Assembly (NCBI GenBank): GCA_030248135.1
Contig: JASANC010003689.1
Coordinates: 1 to 64,000, forward strand
DNA: 64,000 nucleotides
Reading direction: 5' to 3'
DNA from: Theristus sp. LFF4_11
Taxonomy: Eukaryota; Nematoda; Chromadorea; Monhysterida; Xyalidae
The notes under the pieces: generated by a model
What the model was told of the DNA's origin: nothing
What the model saw: the letters and a program-made list of their open reading frames with translations, nothing else
The model's database searches: none
Part shown: positions 25,601 to 36,910 of the stretch, one piece after another
Layout of the letters: each line of letters opens with the position of its first letter
Numbering within the stretch: the first letter of the stretch is position 1
Translations under genes and position numbers: made by a program

Positions 25601-26562
25601 GTCATGAACAAACGGATAGACTGAGCGAAGTCCCATTGTTTCGTTAAAAGAGAGAGACCAGTTTCAAAAAATATGCATTCAGACGCTACCCCTGGAGTTG
25701 TTATCCTTCGTATTGAACGTGTCGCATTGTTTGCGCACGCACAGATAGGAAACATGTTTCACGGCTACGCAGCAACTTGAAATCATCAAAACTAAAAAAA
25801 CACGTAATCTGAGGATAGTTTTCGCAAAAAAAATTGAAAGAACAAAACACATCAAATCTTCACAAAATAAACTTATTTTGAGTAATATTCGAGATATATT
25901 CATGCACGAAAGCTGTGCGGTTTTTCCATCCACACATCATTCAACATTGCTCCGTTTTCTTCGGACGAAAAAATTATATTTAGATGAATACATGTCTACC
26001 GTTGAAAACGCCAGTTGATTTTTCTGCTGCGAAGATTACTCAAAAAGGAATATTCCCGTGTTCACTGTCAATCATCCAATTCAACACGATATTTCTCACT
26101 TTTTTTCATTGTTTCAGGTTCACTGCACTGCAGCACATAAAGTTTGGTTTTGTGCATTGTTTTTTTGAAACTTGTCCCTGGCTCCGGTTGGACGAACCAC
26201 CCAAACGGCAGCGTGTCGATGAATCCGTCTGAAACATTAGTCGCACCACCAGAAGCTAAGCTACTTTTCAGCGGTTGGCTGAACTGTGCAAAATAGCTTG
26301 CGTCGTCGTTCTTCGCCTGATCCGTCAATTGTACGTAGCGGTACTGAATTTCTGGTATGGCTGACATGAGCAACTGGAACATTTCGATGTTGCTGCCCGG
26401 TTTGTCGCGGCATGTCGTCAGAGCGCACGCGCGCATATACGGCTCGTACGTGTACACGCCGACGGTGAGGTCGGTTGCGTTGCGTGGTACAGGGTGGTTT
26501 GGAAAAACTCTAGTTTTTTGGATACACGCTTGTCTCAAATTGATTTGTGCTTCGGTCTGCAT
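22606..26562 (-). CDS. Ionotropic glutamate receptor-like channel, copy C (diverged paralogue)
   Basis: Six exons: 26562-26172, 25620-25184, 24863-24670, 23482-23246, 22847-22826 (22-bp micro-exon), 22755-22606. Phases agree and give 476 aa. S1 lies at about residues 30-150 (DLTVGVYTYEPYMRAC, EMFQLLMSAIPEIQYRYV, VSDGFIDTLPFGW, YPFVHDRPVIL). M1 is SGELWASLFGVSTLVVILMI; M3 is LWLCYALVFGLVAVSLYQN; S2 follows (FGESAFLIDKLDLCAEADRW, CSSSVSRF). M4 is LLGALALFLFGLAFGLVVFV. Like copies A and B it lacks the amino-terminal domain and a canonical SYTANLAAF gate. Its S1 is encoded in one exon where A and B use two or three, so it diverged earlier. The end of exon 3 (GT at 24,669) and the micro-exon are the least certain joins. 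The S1 Arg seen in copy B is not found. Introns contain a MITE-2 copy and a 36-bp tandem repeat. Confidence 0.8.
22926..23191. mobile_element. MITE-2 (TACCGTAAAG termini)
   Basis: About 266 bp with inverted ends TACCGTAAAGTCTTGCATAT and complement. The interior is rich in CCCACTTATAAGACC-type motifs. Sister copies are at 26,991-27,238 and 39,623-39,888. It lies in an intron of receptor copy C. Confidence 0.8.
23957..24066. mobile_element. MITE-1 left-half fragment
   Basis: Starts CAGTCGAACTGTAAATTATA and AATCAGCTGATTG, then GCTTTCTGTGCACGCATTGC, and ends in a G run. The right half is missing. Confidence 0.55.
24116..24585 (+). repeat. Degenerate tandem repeat, unit about 36 bp (two 18-bp halves)
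   Basis: Alternating GGGCCATTCATTTTGT and GGGCTATTTATTTTGTGAA-type units. A higher-order block of about 230 bp is repeated twice. It sits in the intron of receptor copy C between 23,482 and 24,670. The long Phe/Gly/Leu open frames here are by-products of the repeat. Confidence 0.75.
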
Positions 26563-26990
26563 TGGGGTGCAGAGGCTGATCGTTAGCCAGTAAACGTGGT
26601 ATCTCGGACTAATGATTGCCTTTCAGCGCGAATAAGCGGAAGCAGAAAAGTTATGCTTTTTTCATTAAAATTGAAAGTTTTTTAGCCACCCTGTACTGGG
26701 CTCGCCGCTAATTTTGTCGGTAATCATTTTAATTTTAAATTTCTGTTAATTATAGCTCTGAAATCATACTAAATTGTTTAATTTTTGTTTTCAGTTTCTC
26801 GAACCGGAACGGCATTCTTTGTTTGCTCTTGGAATAGAATGAAGCCATAAGTAACTGGAGAACTGTTGTCACTGGGATAATGTGAAGAAAGAAAAAATGT
26901 AAACCAGAAAAAGTTCCCGTTATTTAATGTATAGAATCGGTTTTCAGCGTTTCGTGAAATAAAATGAAACTAAATGTGCAAACAAAATAA

Positions 26991-27238
26991 TACCGTAAAG
27001 TCTTGCATATAACGTTCCTCCCACTTATAAGACCCCCACCTAAAAGTGGGTGGAGTGTCACACGGCGGGAAACCAAAAAAATTCAAATTTTTGACTTGGT
27101 CTAAATCCCACCCCGTTTATAAGGCCCGGTCTTCCTCATCTTCGCTTTATAAGGTTGTCACACAAAATTCCACTTTTCTCAGAAATTTTTGATTTACAAA
27201 ATTATATAAGGAGACCTTATATGCAAGACTTTACGGTA
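26991..27238. mobile_element. MITE-2 (TACCGTAAAG termini)
   Basis: Full-length second copy, with TACCGTAAAG at both ends in inverted orientation and a CCACTTATAAGACCCCCACC interior, slightly shorter than the others. Confidence 0.8.
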
Positions 27239-27271
27239 TGTACGAACAAGAAAAAAGTATCGCATTATCAA

Positions 27272-28529
27272 GGCGCGTTTAGCAATTAGTTTTTCTTACG
27301 TACGCACGGAACGCACGTCGTTCTAAATGCGGGGCGCAAAACAGTCGTTTCGTTTACGCCACACGACAAAACTGAAAACTGCGCACCGCATTTAGAACGA
27401 CTGAAGTGTCGTGCATACATACGGAAAACTAATTCGCGTGGGCAAAAAGTTGTGTGGTATGTCCGAACGTGCGGACGGACAAGCTTGCGTTCGGGAATTA
27501 GAAAACGTGTAGCATCCGTCATACGACTGTCGTTCTAAATGCCGTGACCAAAAATAGTCCGTTCTGTTGCGGACAAAAATGCAAATGTCTGCCCTAGCAA
27601 ATTTGAAAACGGGAATTGACAAATTTTATTTTTTAGTGATCATCTCCCTTGCATTCCCTCCCCTTCCCCTACCCTCTTCCCCATTTTGCATTCAGTTTGT
27701 CGTCGCATTTTTATCACATGTGTTCTCAAGAAGCGCATGTAAAAATCTAAATTCTTTCAGTTTTGAATTTTTGAATTTTGAACTTTCAATACAAACTGAA
27801 TTTGAACAAATTTTGATTTGGATCTTTCAAAAATGGAAAATGCTGACCCAATTTGAAAATGACTCCGCCGACGCCGATCAGTTCACTCGACGAAGCGCAG
27901 GTGACAGAGAAGCTGATCGAAGCAGTTTTGCTTTTTTGGAGCCAGCAGCCCCCTTCTCCGAAATCAGCAAGCAAACAAACAAACAAACAAACAAACAAAC
28001 GAACAAACAAACAAACAATGAAAAACAACAGTTTCCAGTAGATTTCAGTTTTCTTTCTTTTCAAAACAGGCAAGTAGACCCACCAAATAAAACTGAGCAT
28101 TTTTCCCGTTGCCCCAACATCTAAAATACCTTGATTTTCAACTTAAAATTAACAGACACTGGAAAATATGAACTTTTCCGCACATCCGTCGAACGACTTT
28201 TTGCTGCCAGCAGCAAAAAGTCGTCGGACAGTCGTGCGCAAGAAATTCTAATTCGCGTGCGCATTTGTCTTTTTACGCACGGACAAACAGTCGTTCTAAA
28301 TCCCGTGCGCAAAACAGTCGTGTCGGATAGACGTAAGTCACACGCACGAAATTCTAATTCGCGTGGGCACAAGTTTTTTTGCGTGCGCACGGACAACGTT
28401 CTAAATCATGCGCGCAAAACAGTCGTTACGTGCGAACGACAGTCATGCGTACGAAATTCTAATTCGCGTAGCCATTTTTTAAGTTCTGTCTCCGTGCGTA
28501 CGCACGAAAATCTAATTGCTAAACGCGCC
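27272..28529. mobile_element. Foldback element with repetitive sub-termini
   Basis: Inverted ends GGCGCGTTTAGCAATTAG (27,272-27,289) and complement (28,512-28,529). Each arm carries several imperfect copies of a motif family (CGTTCTAAAT, GCGCAAAACAGTCGT, AATTCTAATTCGCG) in both orientations. The unrelated core (about 27,600-28,130) includes a (CAAA)n run at about 27,970-28,018. No transposase is seen. Confidence 0.65.
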
Positions 28530-29173
28530 GTGTGCAAGAAACAGAACCCAAACGACACATGATATACCCAATTAAGTGTCGGCAGCGGCTGCAATGTGCT
28601 TCGTAAACAAAGCGAACAGCTTGCTTTTGATAAAACTGACTGAAAAAGTTTTTATTTTTCCAATATACTTCTGGGTTGCTATAATTTTGTAAATTGACTC
28701 TTCATTGTCATGTCGCGTGATGTGCTTGTGGTGCCATCTGTGCATTTTCTTGCTTGTTTGTGTCGTTTTCAACTTGCAAAGTAAAAACAATTGAAGCGTC
28801 ATTTTTATTCATCCAATGGACGTATACATTTTATGCATGTACCTTCGTAAGCACAATATGGAATTGATGCAACAAAATTAAAAAAAAACAACGATAGCGA
28901 TCTGCAGGATGATTACAGATGTTTTCAATGCTCCTCCGCATTCCACATGCTTAATTTTTTACTCCTTTCCAAAAAAATTAAGCTCTCCTTCAAAACAATT
29001 TCCAAACCATCAAACAGTCGGTCGAACTTCGCCACTATGTAAATAAAAAGTCAATTGTGTCTCACATGATCAGTGACGAAATGAAACACAACAATCAAGC
29101 ATGAACCGAAGGAATGATATTTTCAAGAAACTAACTGCAAAATTGGAAGGTTTTTTGAATTTGTGACATTGCA
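28530..29173. other. No gene recognised
   Basis: AT-rich intergenic sequence with no recognisable motif or element. Confidence 0.3.
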
Positions 29174-29631
29174 TACCGTATTACCTCTAATAAACCCCCA
29201 TGGGGGTTTATTTCTTCAGCGACTTCTGGGGGTGGGGGTTTATTTTTGGGGGGGAGGCTTTATTTTTGGGGGGGGGGGGTTTATTTGGAAACCATTTTTA
29301 GGAGTGGGCAAAATGGCAAAAATACCTTCCATGGCAGGAAGGAAGTCGCAGAAACTTCTACTCTACATAGAAATTTCCTTTTACAACAGCCTTTTGTAAT
29401 GAAATTACCATTAACTCATCCATTTGGGGCCTTTGGTAGCACAATTTCATCATTTTCACTGCAACCAGCCACTGAATTCGCAGGGTATGTGTTTCAAACA
29501 GGTTTCAATAATCCCCCATGGGGGATTATTTTTGGGGGGGATTATTTGGAAACTTGTCGAGGGGGTGGGGGTTTATTTTTGGGGGGGGGGGTTAATTTTG
29601 GGGGGGGTTTTTTAATAGAGGTAATACGGTA
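29174..29631. mobile_element. MITE-3 (G-run element, TACCGTATTACC termini)
   Basis: About 458 bp with inverted ends TACCGTATTACC and GGTAATACGGTA. Sub-terminal CCCCCATGGGGG palindromes alternate with GGGGG-TTTATT runs. The unique core (AACTCATCCATTTGGGGCC, TTTCATCATTTTCACTG) is shared with the copies at 33-34 kb. Confidence 0.8.
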
Positions 29632-30148
29632 TGTTTCGCCTCTTGTTTTAAACTGCAAAAAGCAAGAAAATCATAATATTTTGGACGTGATAAAGCAAGG
29701 TACTGTAATACCGGTATGAAAATACTAGTGTCGATGATATGGCTCTGCCAACAACACACAGACTGCGCACAACATTGTCTCAAGAAGCTGGTTTTATACA
29801 GAATAACGTGAAACACAAATAGAATATATGGCGCTGAAAACCTGCGAAATGTACGTGACGTCGTGCTGTTATCTACATGTTCCGCCAAGAAATTGTGTTA
29901 ATGTTTACGCGTGCGAACAACATTCAAAATAACCGCGTTCACACACATCTATCCATAAATGATCACCGCAACAATCAATCAGCAGCAGAACAGCATGATT
30001 ATTACCAACAGTTAATAACAAAACATGGTGCTCGCGCATTTTCAAGTGATCAACTTTTTCTTCTGATCGTTCACAAGTTTATCAGCGAATTATGTGCTAC
30101 ACTACGCGTTTTCGTGCGAGGTTTTCGTCTTTCGAACCACTGTCTTTC

Positions 30149-31050
30149 TCATTTGCTTAACGCCGTGCAAAGCACCTGCAGATCGTGTAGTATGCCGCTG
30201 TTGCTTTTGCATCGCTCGTTTACCGTGATCGGCTTCCTTTTCCTGTCTGGGTTGTCGATCACTGAAAATGGAAGAAAAGGTTTGTTGCTGACGGAAAAGT
30301 GTGGGACTACATGAGAAAAATTGCATTTTTTAACCACGTAATGTAGTCATACTGGTCCACTGATTAAATCAATGGGACATCTCACCATTATCATTATTAG
30401 ACATTTCATATCTTCGCGTTTGTGATGATATAAAGTGCCACAGTATGTCGCCTTTTCCAAGCATTCGTGGACACACTTTATTCCACGACGATATACCGTA
30501 TACAATCCTTATTGTACCACGACAATCTTTGCATCACGTCAGGGGAATGCTGAGGTCCCCTGCCCAGTCCCTACTCCCTGACCGTCACGACCAGAAACTG
30601 CTCAACAAAAAAACTGAAACTACTGAACTTCTCAACTTTCTAAAAGTGCAACGAACCTAACGTCAGCTGGCTGCCATTGCTGTTCAGCTCGTCGAGCAAC
30701 GCCCTCAGCTGATCCTGGATGGCCGCGTCGCTCAGCTCAGCGTTTGCCGCTGCCGCCGCCGTTGCCGCTCGCTTTTCACGCAGCTGCACGTGCACCAGCG
30801 ACGGATAGCGACTGAGAATCAAGGGCGTTTCGTCGGACAACGGAATCAACAGCAGCACACAGAGGAAGATGAGCGCGATCGAGATGATGGGGAAGGTCGC
30901 TTTCGCCTGCGCCACGTTCAGGCGGCACGACCACGGACAGAAGACGGCGTCAGCGTTGATCATCGAGCACGCACTGCGACGTCGCCGCCTCGCGGGGCGG
31001 TTGTTCGCTCTACGCGGCCGAATTGCGATACGAGCACGATTGTGCGACAT
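30149..31050 (-). CDS. Unrecognised small protein with one hydrophobic segment and Cys-X13-Cys tail, paralogue 1
   Basis: Two exons, 31050-30657 and 30261-30149, join at phase 1 and give 168 aa. The N-terminus is strongly basic (about residues 1-45, many Arg). One hydrophobic segment follows (FPIISIALIFLCVLLLIP, about 57-74), followed by SDETP. Next come an Ala-rich region, an amphipathic helix (QDQLRALLDELN), and in exon 2 a basic stretch with the conserved block VNERCKSNSGILHDLQVLC. The gene at 41,692-42,571 has the same two-exon structure, intron phase and motifs. The protein could be a type II membrane protein or a secreted peptide with a long signal region; no known family was recognised. 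The next features on both sides are transposons. Confidence 0.65.
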
Positions 31051-31238
31051 CAGATAGATATATTGTTCCGTGGTTTCCTATCTTAATTTGCAATTCTAAT
31101 TGTCGACATGGCCGGTAACAAATTAGCTTTGTATTGTTGCTGCTGAAAGCGGGTCAATGGAAGTTTATGCAATCAAAGTCTGATAGGAAACGTCGGCAGC
31201 AATAAAAGTTACTGTTGTTGGTGTAGTTGGAAAGTAGT

Positions 31239-31357
31239 AGATTAAGGTATACAGGAATGAAAGGTAGCGGATGGTTTGTTGCTTGGAATGCAGTTGGAAA
31301 GTACATACAATGCAGCAGATTAAGGTATACAGGAATGAAAGGTAGCGGATGGTTTTC
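31239..31357 (+). repeat. Direct duplication (about 39 bp, 79-bp spacing)
   Basis: The segment GATTAAGGTATACAGGAATG with the following AAAGGTAGCGGATGGTTT occurs at about 31,240 and again at about 31,319. No coding or element context was recognised. Confidence 0.6.
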
Positions 31358-32505
31358 AAAATTAATAAATTGACCGTTTTTTGAACTCAGTGAGTTAATA
31401 TACGGTTATCATGAAGTGGACGACATATAAAACAACTAGGAGTTTTGGTGATGAAAGGTTAGGAAAGGAGATAAACAAAAATTGACTCGAAAGGGCACAG
31501 CAGATTTTCCATAGTTGTTTCAAACACACCTACCGTTGCAATTACGTGTACATCGAACTAAACTTTCAAAACTAACGCTAACTGGCATGAAACCGATTGC
31601 TTATTATGAGTATCAGTTTCATTTTTTGGAACATTCAGGAATGTAGCAGATTGGTCATTGTAGCTAATCTACAATCGCTTTTATCCGCTCCGTAAAAGCC
31701 ACATAAACAGTTATGTAACCTTTATGTGGCACGCATGTAAACAGTCCAGGCAGTTAAAAAGTACTACCCAATTTTCATTAACCAAAAACATATAATCATG
31801 AACATACATTGTATGTTTATAGATAGTTATTGTACATGTATAAAAGTATGTAACACAATTTGTACTTTACTTAACCTTTGCCATTTTTCAACAGGATTGT
31901 CTTTATTAATAACGCTAATCAATCAATAAAAACATACCAGTGTTTTTATTGGCTCAGTAATAACATTATGTACAAACAACTCTATAAATAATTCAAAGCT
32001 TTTTTTTAATTATTAAAAGCAAATAATAACTATATCTCATGAACTATTGCAATGACGCAGTTGTACTTACAATAGTTCAAACTGAAAAAAACAGAGATCG
32101 CGCAAAACATCCCATGTTCGTCGCATGTTTTAATCATTAGAAAACAGCTACAACCTTCTTCAGATCTGATCTAACAGCTGGCTGTATCTATTTATTTTTT
32201 TAGATCTTCTTGATAAAAGCCAAAACTAACGTGAAATACAATGTATCCAAACTGGGTTTTTGGTGTTCTTCTGTGGACGGCTACTTCTACTTGTATTCGA
32301 ACCCTAAAACATATGCGAAGATGCAAATTGGCCGTCTGTTTTAAGTTAAAATGCACCTTTTGGAAGTAAATTTTTGCACACAACAGAGTAGTTCAACCTG
32401 AATAAACTTGGCATTTCAAGCGGCAAGACCAGGTCCCGACCAACAACTGTTTTTTTCAAAAACAGAACAGATTTTTTCAAAAAACAACAACAAAATATCA
32501 GTTAT
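31358..32505. other. No gene recognised
   Basis: AT-rich intergenic sequence with short inverted words (ACAATGTATGT, TACATGTA) but no clear element or gene. Confidence 0.3.
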
Positions 32506-32757
32506 ACTATTGTGGATTTATTCAAACATGTCCGGACTAAAATGACGTCATTTGCCTTAAAAACGTTTGTTTTTCAAGGTACAGTCACTAAAGTTTCAGT
32601 TTGGTGGAGGCTGATTCGACATTCACCATTGCTTACAATAATCGGGTAGGGAAGGCTTGGGAAGAAATCGGCTAAACGGAAAATCTGGTTTGGAGTAAAC
32701 GGCAAGCGCATGTTTGGCGGCACATGACGTCATTTCAGTGGGACACGTTTAAAAAAA
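32506..32757 (+). mobile_element. MITE-4 (TGACGTCA-bearing termini)
   Basis: About 250 bp. The left end reads TGTGGATTTATTCAAACATG and AAAATGACGTCATTT. The right end reads GACGTCATTTCAGTGGGACACG, then a run of A. The ends are imperfect inverted repeats of about 35 bp. Sister copies are at 34,131-34,370, 39,136-39,374 and 46,722-46,956, with a fragment near 51,785. Confidence 0.75.
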
Positions 32758-33133
32758 ACAGCCAATTGACCCGAGTGTATGTGGTGTAATCCATGCCAAA
32801 CAGTTTTGAAAAAGTGACGTTGAACTCATTAAATGATTTTGCTATGTTATACCCGCTTACCACCGTAACCTAAAGCAAGCCTTTTTGCAAAGTGAAGATG
32901 AATAGAAATACAAAATGTATTGTTTTTTTCTAATTAATACCCATTTTAAAAAATCACTGCCCTTTTTATCGTTTTCCCCGACATAATCCAAGTAGTCTTT
33001 TTGCAAAGTGAAAATGAATCGAAAATACAAAGCCGTACGTTTTTTTCAAAACCGCTTGGAATGTGCGTTTTTTTTGTGTTTGGCCACTTCATATAAAACT
33101 GCGGTGTTGAAAACGCAAAAAACATTTGTGAGA

Positions 33134-34059
33134 TACCGTATTACCCCCATTAAACCCCCCCCCCACCATTAATCCCCCCCCCCACCAATAAACCCCCACC
33201 CCCCCCGACCAGTTTCCGAATAATCCCCCCCCCCACAAATAATCCCCCATGGGGGATTATTGGAGACCTGTTTGAAACATATACCCAGCGAATTCAGTGG
33301 CTGGTTGCAGTGAAAATGATGAAATTGTGCTACCAAAGGCCCCAAATGGGTGAGTTAATAGTACCGTATTACCCCCAATAAACCCCCATGGGGGATTAAT
33401 ACGTCAGCGACTTTTAGGGGTGGGGGTTTATTGGTGGGGGGGGGGATTATTGGTGGGGGGGGGTTTATTATATAAAAATTTCTAGGGGTGGGGTTTTGTT
33501 GAAAAATGGCAAAAATACCTTGCATGGCAGGCAAGAAAGTTGCAGAAACTTCTACTTTTCACAGAGATTTCCTTTTGTAACAGCCTTTTGTAATGAAATT
33601 ACCATTAACTCATCCATTTGGGGCCTTTGGTAGCACAATTTCATCATTTTCACTGCAACCAGCCACTGAATTCGCAGGGTATGTGTTTCAAACAGGTTTC
33701 AATAATCCCCCATGGGGGATTATTTGTGGGGGGGGGATTATTTGGAAACTGGTCGGGGGGGGGTGGGGGTTTATTGGTGGGGGGGGATTAATGGTGGGGG
33801 GGGGTTTAATGGGGGTAATACGGTAATTTCATTACAAAAGGCTGTTATAAAAGGAAATTTCTATATAGAGTAGAAGTTTCTGCGACTTTCTTGCCTGCCA
33901 TGCAATGTATTTTTGCCATTTTTCAACAAACCCCCACCCCTAGAATTTTTTTGTAAATAACCCCCCCCCACCAATAATCCCCCCCACCAATAAACCCCCA
34001 CCCCTAAAAGTCGCTGACGTATTAATCCCCCATGGGGGTTTATTGGGGGTAATACGGTA
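33134..34059 (-). mobile_element. MITE-3 copy (inverse orientation) split by another MITE-3
   Basis: Left part 33,134-33,361 and right part 33,826-34,059 together make one inverse-oriented MITE-3 of about 460 bp. The two parts join within the shared core (GAGTTAAT ... TTTCATTAC), where the second copy is inserted. Outer ends are TACCGTATTACC and GGTAATACGGTA. Confidence 0.8.
33362..33825 (+). mobile_element. MITE-3 copy inserted in a MITE-3
   Basis: Complete direct-orientation copy of about 464 bp with intact TACCGTATTACC inverted ends, lying inside the inverse copy at 33,134-34,059. The junctions fit insertion at a TA dinucleotide. Confidence 0.8.
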
Positions 34060-34130
34060 CAACTTTCTTAAATTAGCATCAAATGAGCGCCAATTTAAAA
34101 GTGTGCCCCACTGACAAATTGTAAATTTAG

Positions 34131-34370
34131 TATGACATATTTTTTCAAACATGTCCCACTGAAATGACGTCATGTGCCGCCAAACATGCGCTTGCCGTTC
34201 ACAGCAAACCAGACTTTCCGTTTAGCCGATTTCTTCCCGTAAACAAATGGTGAACGTCGAATCAGTCACACAGAACTGAAATTTTAGTGCCTGCACTTTG
34301 ACAAACGGACGTTTTTTAAGCAAATGACGTCATTTTAGTTCGGACACGTTTGAATTAATCCACAATAGTA
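34131..34370 (-). mobile_element. MITE-4 copy, inverse
   Basis: Inverse of 32,506-32,757, with TGACGTCA palindromes near both ends and the shared core AAACCAGACTTTCCGTTTAG. The MITE-3 nest therefore sits between two inverted MITE-4 copies. Confidence 0.75.
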
Positions 34371-34496
34371 GTAGATAGATAGATGCATGTTCCAAAAAAG
34401 GAACGATGAAAACACGAACTACTTTATGTCAGGTATGATGGCTCTTCTTTGACGTATCATGCGGATGCGCGAGCGAGCGCAGCGAGCGGAGAGCGC

Positions 34497-34555
34497 ATCA
34501 CGCATTATATGGCTGATATTCCCTCACGCATTATATGGCTGATATTCCCTCGCGC
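34497..34555 (+). repeat. Tandem duplication of about 27 bp
   Basis: ACGCATTATATGGCTGATAT with the following TCCCTC is present twice in tandem, next to a hairpin-prone GAGCGAGCGCAGCGAGCG stretch. Confidence 0.5.
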
Positions 34556-34768
34556 GCTTTTTTCAAATTTGCTCGCTGCCTCCAGCGAGCATAGTATAAG
34601 CCACAAACTTGGTTCTGTGCACACGAAACGAACACCCAAAGTTGTGCTTGGAGCCGCGAAAAAAATTTCATCGGACAACTTTTCATACGCTGTAGACACG
34701 AAAAACCTATTCTGAAAACAGTGTTACTTATTTCCCTTTGTATTTTTTTTTCAGTAGTGTAATCATAT

Positions 34769-35285
34769 GTGTTCGCACCTACATTTCTTAACTGAAGTCG
34801 TCTCACAATAGAACAAAAATGTTTCCTGGGGTAAAATCATCCGGAGATTTTGAGAAATTGGTCCATTTTTTACCCAGACCCAGTTTTTTGGTAAAAATTG
34901 GGCATTTTTAAAAGTTCGGAGGGTTTTCACCTGGTTTCAAGTGTTCGCACCTGCATTTCTTAACTGAAGTCGTCTCACAATAGAACAAAAATGTTTCCTG
35001 GGGTAAAATCATCCGGAGATTTTGAGAAGTTGATCCATTTTTTACCCAGACCCTGTTTTTGGGTAAAAATTGGGCATTTTTAAAAGTTCGGAGGGTTTTC
35101 ACCTGGTATTAAGTGTTCGCCCTTTCAATTTTTAGCTGGGACACTTTCACAGTCGAACAAAATTTTTTCCTAGGGTAATTTCATCCGTATTTTTTGAAAA
35201 TTTAGTTTAATTTTTTTGCCCGGGCATTTTTTGTGTCAAAATTGTGCATTTTTTAAAGTTGGTAGCATTTTGACTGGGTATCAGT
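34769..35285 (+). repeat. Tandem repeat, unit about 170 bp, three copies
   Basis: Two close copies (beginning GTGTTCGCACC at about 34,770 and 34,942) and a third, diverged copy to about 35,285. Shared words include CTCACAATAGAACAAAAATG and GGGCATTTTTAAAAGTTCGG. It runs into the 149-bp satellite. Confidence 0.7.
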
Positions 35286-35319
35286 TTTTCACTCTTACAA
35301 ATTTTGTCTGAGCTACGAA

Positions 35320-36830
35320 AAATAGGAGAAATGTTTAGTCCGTAGGAATTCAATACGCTGATCACGGATTTTGGGTTAGTTTTCTTACGTGAGCAACTCT
35401 AGATGCTGAATCGTGACGATTTCGGGCGAATCGGCCGTGGAAATCGGCGAAATCGGTCCAAGAACGAAAAACAAGAAAAGGGTGTTTTCCAGGGTAATTC
35501 AATGCGCTGATCACGAATTTTGGGTTAGTTTTTTTACGTGAGCAACTCTAGATGCTGAATCGTGACGATTTCGGGCGAATCGGCCGTGGAAGTTGGCGAA
35601 ATCGGTCCAGGAACGAAAAACAAGAAAAAGGTGTTTTCCAGGGTAATTCAATGCGCTAATCACGAATTTTGGGTTAGTTTTCTTACGTGAGCAACTCTAG
35701 ATGCTGAATCGTGACGATTTCGGGCGAATCGGCCGTGGAAGTTGGCGAAATCGGTCCAGGAACGAAAAACAAGAAAAGAGTGTTTTCTAGGGTAATTCAA
35801 TGCGCTGATCCCGGATTTTGGGTTAGTTTTTTATGTGAGCAACTCTAGATACTGAATCGTGACGTCTTCGGGCGAATCGGCCGTGGAAGTTGGCGAAATC
35901 GGTCCAGAAACGAAAAACAAGAAAAGGGTGTTTCCCAGGGTAATTCAATGCGCTGATTACGGATTTTGGGTTAGTTTTATTATGTGAGCAACTCTAGATG
36001 TTGAATCGTGACGATTTCGGGCGAATCGGCCGTGGAAGTTGGCGAAATCGGTCCAGGAACGAAAAACAAGAAAAGGGTGTTTCCCAGGGTAATTCAATGC
36101 GCTGATTACGGATTTTGGGTTAGTTTTATTATGTGAGCAACTCTAGATGTTGAATCGTGACGATTTCGGGCGAATCGGCCGTGGAAGTTGGCGAAATCGG
36201 TCCAGGAACGAAAAACAAGAAAAGGGTGTTTTCCAGGGTAATTTAATGCTCTGATCACGAATTTTGGGTTAGTTTTCTTACGTGAGCAACTCTAGATGCT
36301 GAATCGTGACGATTTCGGGCGAATCGGCCGTGGAAATTGGCGAAGCGGTCCAGGAACGAAAAACAAGAAAAGGGTGTTTTCCAGGGTAATTCAATGCGCT
36401 GATCACGAATTTTGGGTTAGTTTTTTGACGTGACCACGTGACCAATTCTAGATGCTGAATCGTGACGTGACGATTTCGGGCGAATCGGCCGTGGAAGTTG
36501 GCGAAATCGGTCCAGAAACAAAAAAACAAAAAAAAAGTGTTTTCTAGGGCAATTCAATGCGCTGATCACGGATTTTGGGTTAGTTTTTTATGTGAGCAAC
36601 TCTAGATACTGAATTGTGACGATTTCGGGCGAACCGCAGTGAAAATTAGCGAAATCGGACCAAATGCAAAAAACTGTGTTGTCCATGGTAATTCATTGCG
36701 CCGATCACGGCTTTTGGGTCAGTTTTCTTATGTGAGCAATTCTAGATACTGAATCGTGACGATGTCGAGCGAATCGGCCGTAGAAATAGCATAGGCGAAA
36801 TCGGCCCAAAAAGCGAAAAATGAAAACTGA
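35320..36830 (+). repeat. Satellite array, unit about 149 bp, about ten copies
   Basis: Head-to-tail copies of a unit containing GGTAATTCAATGCGCTGATC, AGCAACTCTAGATGCTGAAT and GATTTCGGGCGAATCGGCCG. Similarity between units is high in the middle and decays at both edges, as expected from unequal exchange. No conserved reading frame. Confidence 0.9.
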
Positions 36831-36910
36831 GGTATCCGGGGTTCAGAAGAATGTGTGACCAACGAGATGTGAATTTGGTTCGACCTTCGGGGCTTATTTA
36901 AAAGTCAGAA

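Noticed and set aside
35320..36830. CRISPR-like array
   Set aside because: Repeats are long and contiguous with no unique spacers, and the genome is eukaryotic; this is a satellite.
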